Source of the DNA: Rhodocyclaceae bacterium
GTDB taxonomy: Bacteria; Pseudomonadota; Gammaproteobacteria; Burkholderiales; Rhodocyclaceae
Assembly (NCBI GenBank): GCA_020849155.1
Contig: JADLGU010000016.1
Coordinates: 1-11,814 of the forward strand
DNA: 11,814 nt
Direction of reading: 5' to 3'
Both the position numbers and the translations under genes were made by a program. The notes below the pieces were generated by a model. That model did no database searches, was not told the origin of the DNA, and saw nothing but the letters and a program-made list of their open reading frames with translations. Shown here in pieces: positions 5,815-11,814 of this stretch (its first letter is position 1; the number at the start of each line of letters is the position of its first letter).

Positions 5815-6696
5815 ATGAATCCGGTATTCCGCAGTATTGCCCTGATCGGCAAGTACAAAAGCCCCGAGATCGCCGAGTCGCTGCTGAATCTGGCCGCGTT
5901 TCTCCGCAGCCGCGATGTCGCGGTGATGGTCGAAGAGGGCACGGCGGCCCTGGTCGGGGCGGACGGCTTTCCGGTCGCCTCCTATGCCGTCATCGGCCAG
6001 CGCGCCGACCTTGCCATCGTGCTCGGCGGCGACGGCTCGATGCTGACGGCGGCCCGCCAACTGGCCGAGTCGGGCGTGCCCCTGGTGGGAGTGAACCAGG
6101 GGCGGCTGGGCTTCATGACCGACCTGGCGCGCGACGACATGCTGGACGGGGTGGCCGACCTGCTGGAAGGCCGCTTCAAGGACGAGCGGCGCTTCCTGCT
6201 CGACGCCTCGGTCAGCCGCGACGGCGCCTGCGTGTTCCAGACCCAGGCCCTCAACGACGTGGTGGTGAACAAGGGCGATCTCGGCCGCATGATCGAGTTC
6301 GCCGTGTCGATCGACGGCGAGTTCATCTACAACCAGCGCTCCGACGGCCTGATCGTCGCCACGCCGACCGGCTCCACCGCCTACGCGCTGTCGGCCAACG
6401 GCCCGATCCTGCATCCGGCGGTGCCCGGCATCGCCCTGGTGCCGCTCTGCCCGCACGCCCTGTCGAACCGGCCGATCACCGTCAGCGACGCCAGCCGCAT
6501 CGAGATCGTCATCCGCGCGCCGCACCGCGCCCGGGTGCATGCCGACGGCCAGGAGAAGTTCGAGCTGGAGGCGGGCGACCGGGTCGATGTGGCGCGCTCG
6601 CACCGCTCCATCCGCCTGCTGCATCCGCTCGGTTACAGCTATTTCGCCATGCTGCGGGAGAAGCTGCACTGGAGCGAAACGCCGCGCAGCTACTGA
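5815..6696 (+). CDS. nadK: NAD kinase
   Basis: NadK phosphorylates NAD+ with ATP to give NADP+, the source of the cell's NADPH pool. The 293-residue protein is of normal bacterial length and complete. It carries the GGDG motif at 71-74 with the catalytic Asp73 (VLGGDGSML), GVNQGRLGFMTD, NDVVVNKG (Asn147-Asp148 in the place of the usual NE), the SDGLIVATPTGSTAYALSANGP block (TGSTAY 185-190) and the C-terminal LCPHALSNRPI. The ATG at 5815 gives the usual short lead-in to the first beta strand (FRSIALIGK). The stop codon TGA shares its last A with the recN ATG, so the two genes are coupled. Confidence 0.97.
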   Translation: MNPVFRSIALIGKYKSPEIAESLLNLAAFLRSRDVAVMVEEGTAALVGADGFPVASYAVIGQRADLAIVLGGDGSMLTAARQLAESGVPLVGVNQGRLGFMTDLARDDMLDGVADLLEGRFKDERRFLLDASVSRDGACVFQTQALNDVVVNKGDLGRMIEFAVSIDGEFIYNQRSDGLIVATPTGSTAYALSANGPILHPAVPGIALVPLCPHALSNRPITVSDASRIEIVIRAPHRARVHADGQEKFELEAGDRVDVARSHRSIRLLHPLGYSYFAMLREKLHWSETPRSY

Positions 6697-8345
6697 TGCT
6701 GAAGCGCCTCTATATCCGCGACTACGTCATCGTCGACGAGCTGGAGTTGGAATTCGCCTCCGGCTTCGGCGCCCTGACCGGCGAGACCGGCGCCGGCAAG
6801 TCGATCCTGGTCGATGCGTTGTCCCTGGCCTTGGGCGAGCGCGCCGAGCCGGCCGCGGTGCGTGCCGGGCGTGACAAGGCCGAGATCTCCGCCGAGTTCG
6901 AGCTGGCGGCCGGCAGCCTCCTGGAGCGCTGGTTGCGGGCCGGCGATTTCGAGGGCGATGGCTGCCTGCTGCGGCGGGTGATCGAGTCGAACGGCCGCTC
7001 CCGCGGCTACATCAACGGCGTGCCGGCGACCCTGACCCAATTGCGCGAGGCCGCCGATTTCCTGGCCGACATCCACGGCCAGCACGCCCATCACAGCCTG
7101 TTGCGCGCCGATGCCCAACGCCAGATGCTCGACAGCCTCGCCGGCCAGCGCGCCCTGGCCAGCGAAGTGGCGGCCCTGCATGGCGCCTGGCGCAAGGCCC
7201 GCGAGGCCCGCCTGGCCGCCGAAAAGGATCACGAGGCCCTTGCCCGCGAGCGCGAGATGCTGGCCTGGCAGGTGAAGGAGGTCTCGGCTCTCGGTTTCGA
7301 TGCCGGTACCTGGGCGGAGACCGGGCAGGAACACAAGCGCCTGGCCCATGCCGCCTCGCTGCAGGCCGGTGTCGAGGAAGCGCTGGAAGGCCTGTCCGAG
7401 GGCGAACAGGCGGCCATGTGGCAGGTCGAGCGCATCGGCGCCCGGTTGCGCCAGTTGATCGACTACGACTCCTCACTCAAGGGCACATTGGAAACCATCG
7501 AGGGCGCCCAGATCCAGATGCAGGAAGCGGCCCATGCCCTGCGCCACTATCGCGACCGCATCGACGTCGATCCGGCGCGCCTGGCCGAGGTGGAAGGCCG
7601 CATCCAGGCGGTGCAGGATGCCTCCCGCAAATACCGGGTCCAGCCCGAGGAGTTGCCGCAGCTGCTGGCCGGCTGGGGCGCCCGGCTGCTCGAACTGGAG
7701 ACCCTCCAGGATGCCGCTGCGCTGGCCGAGCGCGAGGCACAGGCGCAGCGCGGCTACCTTGCCCGTGCGGAAATCCTTAGCAAGGGTCGCCGCAAGGCGG
7801 CGGCGGACCTGGGCAAGGCAGTGACCGAAGCCATGCAGCAACTGGCCATGCCGGGCGGCCGCTTCGAGGTGGCGCTCGAGCGACTGCCCGAAGGCGCCGC
7901 CTACGGGCTGGAGAACGTGGCGTTCCTCGTCTGCGCCCATCCGGGCCAGCCGGCCGGGCCGCTGTCGAAGGTGGCCTCCGGCGGCGAGCTGTCCCGCATC
8001 GGCCTGGCCATCCAGGTCATCGCCTCGGCGGCCGGCAACGTGCCGACCCTGATCTTCGACGAGGTCGACGTCGGCATCGGCGGCGGCGTGGCGGAAATCG
8101 TCGGCCGCCTGCTCAAGCAGCTCGGCGCCCGGCGCCAGGTGCTGTGTGTCACCCATCTGCCGCAGGTGGCGGCGCAGGCCGACTGGCAGTGGACGATCGC
8201 CAAGGAAGGCGCCGGCGGCGGCGTTGTCAGCCGGGTCAGGCCGCTGGACCGCGACGGCCGCATCGAGGAGATTGCCCGCATGCTGGGCGGCGTGAAGATC
8301 ACGCCGACCACCCGCAAGCATGCGACGGAGATGCTCGGCTACTGA
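6696..8345 (+). CDS. recN: RecN, SMC-like DNA double-strand-break repair ATPase
   Basis: RecN is a cohesin-like ATPase that acts early in recombinational repair of double-strand breaks. The 549-residue protein is of family length. The N-terminal half of the ATPase has the Walker A motif GETGAGKS (29-36). A long helical, Ala/Glu/Arg-rich coiled-coil region follows (about 150-370). The C-terminal half has the ABC signature SGGELSR (428-434) and the Walker B LIFDEVD (Asp455-Glu456), followed by GIGG and THLPQVAAQAD. The ATG overlaps the nadK stop by one base (TGATG), so translation is probably coupled to nadK rather than driven by its own ribosome-binding site. I see no LexA box just upstream, as expected for a gene inside an operon. 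Its stop overlaps the stop of the convergent gene by 7 bases. Confidence 0.97.
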   Translation: MLKRLYIRDYVIVDELELEFASGFGALTGETGAGKSILVDALSLALGERAEPAAVRAGRDKAEISAEFELAAGSLLERWLRAGDFEGDGCLLRRVIESNGRSRGYINGVPATLTQLREAADFLADIHGQHAHHSLLRADAQRQMLDSLAGQRALASEVAALHGAWRKAREARLAAEKDHEALAREREMLAWQVKEVSALGFDAGTWAETGQEHKRLAHAASLQAGVEEALEGLSEGEQAAMWQVERIGARLRQLIDYDSSLKGTLETIEGAQIQMQEAAHALRHYRDRIDVDPARLAEVEGRIQAVQDASRKYRVQPEELPQLLAGWGARLLELETLQDAAALAEREAQAQRGYLARAEILSKGRRKAAADLGKAVTEAMQQLAMPGGRFEVALERLPEGAAYGLENVAFLVCAHPGQPAGPLSKVASGGELSRIGLAIQVIASAAGNVPTLIFDEVDVGIGGGVAEIVGRLLKQLGARRQVLCVTHLPQVAAQADWQWTIAKEGAGGGVVSRVRPLDRDGRIEEIARMLGGVKITPTTRKHATEMLGY

Positions 8346-8908
8346 GCGCTTCCCGGCATGCCGATGATCGTCACCGCGCCGGTGACGATGAACACCGCCG
8401 CCGCGGCATAGCGGATGGCTTTCATCGGCAGCTTCTGCGCCAGCGCCTCGCCGACCAGCACGGCGGGGATGTTGGCGATCAGCATGCCTAGCGTGGTGCC
8501 GAGCACCACCGCCCACAGCAGATCGAAGCGCGCCCCCAGCGCCACGGTGGCGAGTTGGGTCTTGTCGCCCATCTCGGCGATGAAGAAGGCGACGGCGGCG
8601 GTGGCGAAGGCCCCGGCCCGGTGCAGCTTGGGATCGTCGTCGAGCGAATCCGGATGCAGGGTCCACAGGCCGAAGCCGATGAACAGCAGGCCGGTCGCCC
8701 AAGGCAGAATCTGCGGCGGGGCCAAGGTCGCCAGCCAGACCCCGACCGAACCAGCCAGGGCGTGGTTGAGCAGGGTGGCGACGAATATCCCGGCGATGAT
8801 GGCAATCGGCTTGCGCAGGCGGGCGGCAAGAACGAAGGAGAGGAGCTGGGTCTTGTCGCCTATTTCGGCCAGCGCGACCAGCAAGGTCGACGTCAGGAAG
8901 GCTTCCAT
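8339..8908 (-). CDS. TMEM165/GDT1 family (UPF0016) membrane protein, probable Mn2+ exporter
   Basis: The 189-residue inner-membrane protein has the two defining repeats of the family: AEIGDKTQL (14-22) in the first half and AEMGDKTQL (111-119) in the second. Each sits at a membrane helix, about six helices in all, with a short acidic central loop (DSLDDDPK). The conserved Glu and Asp of the ExGDK motifs are thought to bind the cation. Bacterial members export manganese, and eukaryotic relatives move Mn2+/Ca2+ with H+. It starts 14 bases after the fur stop on the same strand, so it is very likely co-transcribed with fur, which fits a metal-homeostasis role. No strong ribosome-binding site precedes it. 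I see no Mn riboswitch, and there is no room for one. Confidence 0.93.
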   Translation of the reverse strand: MEAFLTSTLLVALAEIGDKTQLLSFVLAARLRKPIAIIAGIFVATLLNHALAGSVGVWLATLAPPQILPWATGLLFIGFGLWTLHPDSLDDDPKLHRAGAFATAAVAFFIAEMGDKTQLATVALGARFDLLWAVVLGTTLGMLIANIPAVLVGEALAQKLPMKAIRYAAAAVFIVTGAVTIIGMPGSAQ

Positions 8909-8922
8909 GCAGGTTCCGGCCT

Positions 8923-9369
8923 TCAGCGCGCCGGCTTCTTGTTGGGGCAGTCCGGGTTGAGGCAGTCGGCGTAGAGGTGGAGCGCGTGCTCGTGCACCTG
9001 GAAGCCGCGCTCCTTGGCGATCTTGTTCTGCCGCTTCTCGATCTCGGGATCGTAGAATTCCTCGACCTTGCCGCATTGCAGGCAGACCAGATGGTCGTGG
9101 TGCCGGCCTTCGTTCAACTCGAAGACCGCCTTGCCCGACTCGAAGTAGTGCCGTTCCAGCAGGCCGGCCTGCTCGAACTGGGTCAGCACGCGGTACACCG
9201 TGGCCAGGCCGATGTCCATGCCCTCGGCGAGCAGCGCCCGGTACACGTCTTCGGCCGTCATGTGGCGGCTGCCCGTGTCGGCCTGCAGCTTCTGGAACAG
9301 GTCGAGGATCTTCAGGCGCGGGAAGGTCGCCTTGAGGCCCATGCTTTTCAGGTCGTGCGAGTTGCTCAT
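8923..9369 (-). CDS. fur: Fur, ferric uptake regulator
   Basis: Fur is an Fe2+-dependent DNA-binding repressor of iron uptake. The 148-residue protein has the winged-helix half with GLKATFPRLKILDLF (11-25) and the recognition helix region ATVYRVLTQFE (56-66). The dimerisation half has the metal-binding HHDH (90-93), the CLQCG zinc pair Cys96/Cys99, and a second pair Cys136/Cys141, matching the E. coli pattern of two Cys pairs. The ATG at 9369 gives the usual short N-terminus. No clear Shine-Dalgarno is visible in the GC-rich bases before it. It is divergent from bamE, a common arrangement in beta- and gammaproteobacteria, and leads an operon with the GDT1-family gene. Confidence 0.97.
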   Translation of the reverse strand: MSNSHDLKSMGLKATFPRLKILDLFQKLQADTGSRHMTAEDVYRALLAEGMDIGLATVYRVLTQFEQAGLLERHYFESGKAVFELNEGRHHDHLVCLQCGKVEEFYDPEIEKRQNKIAKERGFQVHEHALHLYADCLNPDCPNKKPAR

Positions 9370-9399
9370 GGCGGCCGCGGGTCGGGAGGGAACGACGGG

Positions 9400-9429
9400 T
9401 ATGATATAGTCTCGCGCGTTCGTTGAGAA
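9400..9429. promoter_or_regulatory. Shared AT-rich promoter region between fur and bamE
   Basis: A short AT-rich island lies in the 80-base divergent gap. On the plus strand it offers TATGAT (9400-9405) or TATAGT (9405-9410) as a -10 for bamE, but without a good -35. On the minus strand TATCAT (9406-9401) has a 17-base spacer to TTCTCA (9429-9424) and could serve fur. The two promoters would overlap, so they would compete. I could not make a convincing Fur box from it. Confidence 0.45.
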
Positions 9430-9449
9430 TTCCCGGTCTTCGATTCCGC

Positions 9450-9950
9450 ATGAGATTCCTGCGCCTGCTGCCCCTCCTGCCGCTCATGGCGGCCTGCTCC
9501 AACATGCAGGTGCCGGAAGTGACCTCGGTCGTCACCCCGTATCGCATCGACATCCGCCAGGGCAACTTCATTTCCCAGGAAATGGTCGCCCAGCTGAAAC
9601 CCGGCATGAGCCGCGACCAGGTGCGATTCCTGTTGGGCACGCCGCTGGTGACGGACATCTTCCATGCCGACCGCTGGGATTACATCTACCGCTTCAAGCC
9701 GGGCCGCGGCGAGTTGCAGCAGCGGCGCCTGGCCGTCTTCTTCGAGGACAACAAGCTGGTGCGGGTTGCCGGCGACGTGGCCGGCGCCGAGGCCGGGGAA
9801 GCCCAGGCCAGCGCGGAGGCCGCCGGCGCGGCGCGCAGCCGAATCATCGAGATCGAGCCGGATCCCTCTCTGAAAAAGGCGGCTGACGAGAAGCGAGCCG
9901 AAGAAGCCAAGAAGACCGAGACGGCGGCGCCGGAAGCGGACAAGAAATAA
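9450..9950 (+). CDS. bamE: BamE (SmpA/OmlA), outer-membrane assembly lipoprotein
   Basis: BamE is a lipoprotein of the Bam complex, which folds beta-barrel proteins into the outer membrane. The 166-residue precursor starts with a lipoprotein signal, MRFLRLLPLLPLMAAC. Cys16 is the probable lipidation site (lipobox MAAC, slightly off the LxGC norm). The SmpA/OmlA fold (about 40-115) follows, with the QGNFISQEMV start, LKPGMSRDQVRFLLGTP, the DRWDYIYRF segment and the last strand LAVFFEDNKLVRV. The C-terminal 50 residues are Ala/Glu/Lys-rich, low-complexity and longer than in E. coli BamE. I chose the ATG at 9450 because it begins the signal peptide; an upstream TTG at 9423 would spoil it. Confidence 0.94.
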   Translation: MRFLRLLPLLPLMAACSNMQVPEVTSVVTPYRIDIRQGNFISQEMVAQLKPGMSRDQVRFLLGTPLVTDIFHADRWDYIYRFKPGRGELQQRRLAVFFEDNKLVRVAGDVAGAEAGEAQASAEAAGAARSRIIEIEPDPSLKKAADEKRAEEAKKTETAAPEADKK

Positions 9951-9969
9951 GCTCCCCGCAGCAGGGAGC
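9951..9969 (+). other. Hairpin in the bamE-dapB gap
   Basis: GCTCCC (9951-9956) and GGGAGC (9964-9969) form a perfect 6-pair stem with a 7-base loop, starting right after the bamE stop. No T-run follows, so it is not a typical intrinsic terminator. It may protect the 3' end of the bamE message or reduce read-through into dapB, whose ribosome-binding site GGAG lies at 9980-9983. Confidence 0.5.
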
Positions 9970-9989
9970 CTCAGCAAGCGGAGCAGACA

Positions 9990-10787
9990 ATGAGAATCGC
10001 GATCGCCGGCAGTTCCGGCCGCATGGGACGCATGCTCGTCGAGACCGTCCTCAAGGCCGAGGACATGCAACTGGCCGCCGCCCTGGATGTAGCCGGCAGC
10101 GCTTACCTCGGCAAGGACGCCGGCGAACTGGTCGGCGCCCCCTGCGGCGTCTCCATCCGCGCCGACATCGATGCGGCGCTGGCCGGCGCCGATTGCCTGA
10201 TCGACTTCACCCGGCCGGCCGGGACGCTGGCGCACTTGGCGAGCTGCCGCAAGCTCGGTGTGGCCATGGTGATCGGCACGACGGGCATGGAGGCGGAGCA
10301 CAAGCGGCAGATTCAGGAGGCCGCGCGCGACATCCCCATCGTCTTCGCGCCGAACATGGCCGTCGGCGTCAACCTCGTCTTCAAGCTGCTCGACACCGCC
10401 GCCCGGGTGCTGGCGCAGGGCTACGACATCGAGGTGATCGAGGCGCATCATCGCCACAAGGTCGATGCCCCCTCGGGCACCGCACTGCGGATGGGCGAAG
10501 TGGTGGCGGCCGCGCTCGGGCGCGAGCTCAAGCAATGTGCGGTGTATGGCCGCGAGGGCGTCACCGGCGAGCGTGATCCCTCCACCATCGGCTTCGCCAC
10601 GGTGCGCGGCGGCGACATCGTCGGCGACCACACGGTGCTCTTCGCCGGCACCGGCGAACGGGTCGAGATCACCCACAAGGCCGCCTCGCGCATGCCTTAT
10701 GCGCTGGGCAGCCTGAGAGCGGCGCGCTTCCTCAACGGCCGCAGCAACGGGTTGTACGATATGCAGGATGTACTCGGCCTGCGCTGA
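9990..10787 (+). CDS. dapB: 4-hydroxy-tetrahydrodipicolinate reductase
   Basis: DapB reduces the DapA product with NAD(P)H in the diaminopimelate/lysine pathway, which feeds both protein and peptidoglycan synthesis. The 265-residue protein is complete. It has the Rossmann nucleotide loop GSSGRMG (7-13), LIDFTRP (70-76), the GTTG loop (96-99), and the substrate-binding and catalytic block EAHHRHKVDAPSGTA (151-165) with His153 and Lys157 in the catalytic positions. It ends with GLYDMQDVLGL, a normal end for the family. GGAG six bases before the ATG sets the start. It lies 39 bases after bamE on the same strand and may share its transcript. Confidence 0.97.
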   Translation: MRIAIAGSSGRMGRMLVETVLKAEDMQLAAALDVAGSAYLGKDAGELVGAPCGVSIRADIDAALAGADCLIDFTRPAGTLAHLASCRKLGVAMVIGTTGMEAEHKRQIQEAARDIPIVFAPNMAVGVNLVFKLLDTAARVLAQGYDIEVIEAHHRHKVDAPSGTALRMGEVVAAALGRELKQCAVYGREGVTGERDPSTIGFATVRGGDIVGDHTVLFAGTGERVEITHKAASRMPYALGSLRAARFLNGRSNGLYDMQDVLGLR

Positions 10788-10788
10788 G

Positions 10789-10826
10789 TTTGCAGGCCGA
10801 TCTGTTCCTGAGGTAAAATTCGAAAG
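10789..10826 (+). promoter_or_regulatory. Candidate carA promoter with a G-TTTT start site
   Basis: TAAAAT (10814-10819) matches five of six -10 positions. The -35 is weak: TTTGCA at 10789-10794 with 19 bases, or TTGCAG at 10790-10795 with 18. Standard spacing puts +1 at the G of 10826, followed directly by four Ts (10827-10830). In E. coli the carAB P1 transcript starts with a G and a short T-run, where UTP-sensitive reiterative transcription lowers expression, so a similar control is possible here. Confidence 0.5.
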
Positions 10827-10831
10827 TTTTA

Positions 10832-10865
10832 TCCCGAGCGGGATGGGCCACCAGCCTGTCCCGCT
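10832..10865 (+). other. Stem-loop in the carA leader, with a competing upstream arm
   Basis: AGCGGGA (10837-10843), TG, GGC (10846-10848), a CACCA loop, GCC (10854-10856), TG and TCCCGCT (10859-10865) form a 12-pair stem that includes two G-U pairs. TCCCG at 10832-10836 could pair with the same CGGGA, but only across a 2-base loop. No T-run follows, so it is not a plain terminator. A smaller stem, GCCGG (10894-10898) with CCGGC (10907-10911), lies further along the leader. Confidence 0.6.
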
Positions 10866-10941
10866 TCGCATATCTACAACAATCCGCAGCGTGGCCGGCC
10901 AACGATCCGGCGCGCCTGCGCAGGGCCGACAGGAGCGCTAA

Positions 10942-11814
10942 GTGACTGATTTTCCGAAAGCCATCCTCGCGTTAGCGGATGGCACCATATTTCGCGGAAT
11001 CGGCATCGGCGCCACGGGCTCCAGCGTCGGCGAGGTGGTGTTCAACACCGCCATGACCGGCTATCAGGAGATCCTGACCGATCCCTCCTATTGCCGCCAG
11101 ATCGTCACCCTGACCTATCCGCACATCGGCAACACCGGCGTCAACCGCGAGGACGGCGAGGCCGCCAAGGTGCATGCCGCCGGCCTGGTGATCCGCGACC
11201 TGCCGCTGCGGGTGTCGAACTTCCGTTCCGAGCAGACCCTCTCCGATTTCCTGAGGGCCGAGAATGTCGTCGCCATCGCCGGCATCGACACCCGCAAGCT
11301 GACGCGCATCCTGCGCGAGAAGGGCGCCCAGAGCGGCTGTCTGGCCGCCGGCGAGATTGACGAGGAAAAGTCGGTCGCCGCAGCACGGCGCGTCCCCGGC
11401 CTCGCCGGCATGGACCTGGCCAAGGTGGTGAGCACCGAAAGGTCCTATGGCTGGTCCGAGGGCGAATGGGCGCTCGGAAAAGGCTACGTCACGCCGGAGT
11501 CCTCGCGCTTCCACGTCGTCGCCTTCGATTACGGCGTCAAGCGCAACATCCTGCGCATGCTGGCTTCCCGCGGCTGCCGCGTCACCGTGCTGCCGGCGCA
11601 GGCCAAAGCCGCCGAGGCGCTGGCCTTGAATCCGGACGGCGTGTTCCTGTCCAACGGCCCGGGCGATCCCGAGCCCTGCGACTACGCCATCGCCGCCATC
11701 CGCGAGATCCTCGCCCGCGGCATCCCGACCTTCGGCATCTGCCTCGGCCACCAGCTGATGGGCCTGGCTTCCGGCGCGAAGACGGCGAAGATGAAGTTCG
11801 GCCACCACGGCGCC
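10942..11814 (+). CDS. carA: Carbamoyl-phosphate synthase small subunit, N-terminal 291 residues, cut by the window edge
   Basis: CarA is the glutaminase subunit that feeds ammonia to CarB for carbamoyl phosphate, used for arginine and pyrimidines. The N-terminal domain shows LADGTIFRGIGIGATG, EVVFNTAMTGYQEILTDPSY and the IVTLTYPHIGNTG block. The class-I glutamine amidotransferase domain begins near residue 193 (FHVVAFDYGVKRNILRML). It contains LSNGPGDPEPCDY and the nucleophile elbow GICLGHQ with Cys267, close to Cys269 of E. coli. The last residues in the window read MKFGHHGA. The His-Glu pair of the triad and the last 85 or so residues are beyond the edge. The start is GTG, with AGGAG (10931-10935) six bases upstream. 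carB probably follows outside the window. Confidence 0.97.
   Translation, partial: MTDFPKAILALADGTIFRGIGIGATGSSVGEVVFNTAMTGYQEILTDPSYCRQIVTLTYPHIGNTGVNREDGEAAKVHAAGLVIRDLPLRVSNFRSEQTLSDFLRAENVVAIAGIDTRKLTRILREKGAQSGCLAAGEIDEEKSVAAARRVPGLAGMDLAKVVSTERSYGWSEGEWALGKGYVTPESSRFHVVAFDYGVKRNILRMLASRGCRVTVLPAQAKAAEALALNPDGVFLSNGPGDPEPCDYAIAAIREILARGIPTFGICLGHQLMGLASGAKTAKMKFGHHGA

Noticed and set aside
5743..6669. A 5' extension of the hrcA frame antisense to nadK
   Set aside because: The canonical HrcA N-terminus starts at 5742. The extension lies on the opposite strand of an intact nadK and is low-complexity.
9370..9449. Fur box for autoregulation between fur and bamE
   Set aside because: TGATATAG at 9402-9409 resembles only half of the 7-1-7 Fur motif and the other half is GC-rich.
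9951..9969. Intrinsic terminator after bamE
   Set aside because: The stem is good but no T-run follows on either strand, so I list it as a hairpin only.
1..11814. Mobile elements, prophage, CRISPR, tRNA or rRNA
   Set aside because: No transposase, integrase, repeat array or conserved RNA gene sequence was seen on reading both strands.

Overview
The window is a high-GC, gene-dense piece of chromosome. Gene content, order and protein style point to a betaproteobacterium: grpE-dnaK with sigma-32 promoters, an hrcA repressor, nadK-recN, fur divergent from bamE, and dapB followed by carA. Rhodocyclales or a close relative is my best guess, but the sequence alone cannot fix the order. I see no mobile element, CRISPR array, tRNA or rRNA. 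Nearly all genes are conserved housekeeping or stress genes. The accessory-looking ones are a protein kinase with a cyclic-nucleotide-binding domain and a small AP2-domain protein.

Layout. Bases 1-1000 hold the start of dnaK (cut by the window edge) and all of grpE, both on the minus strand. Each has a very good sigma-32 heat-shock promoter with the same 13-base spacer. Diverging from grpE is a 461-residue Ser/Thr kinase fused to a cyclic-nucleotide-binding domain (1046-2431). A 260-base stretch with no convincing gene separates it from trxC (thioredoxin 2, minus strand). An AP2-domain gene diverges from trxC and runs tail-to-tail into hemH (ferrochelatase, minus). hemH is translationally coupled to hrcA, the heat-shock repressor upstream of it.

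hrcA and nadK diverge from a compact 72-base region. nadK (NAD kinase) and recN (DNA repair ATPase) overlap by one base. recN converges on, and overlaps by 7 bases, a TMEM165/GDT1-family membrane protein (probable Mn2+ exporter) that lies directly downstream of fur on the minus strand. fur diverges from bamE (outer-membrane assembly lipoprotein). bamE is followed by dapB (lysine/diaminopimelate synthesis). Then comes a 154-base gap that appears to hold a promoter and a long structured leader, and then the start of carA (carbamoyl-phosphate synthase small subunit), which runs off the right edge.

How the genes fit together. The left half is a protein-stress cluster: DnaK/GrpE, a HrcA repressor and a Trx2 reductant. 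Sigma-32-like elements may extend to trxC and hrcA as well. The fur-GDT1 pair joins metal sensing to likely manganese export. The most interesting leads are non-coding: the repeated sigma-32 architecture, the hrcA/nadK spacer that leaves almost no leader on either side, and the carA leader. The carA leader has a predicted start at a G followed by four Ts and a 12-pair stem-loop. I did not find a clearly new multi-gene system.
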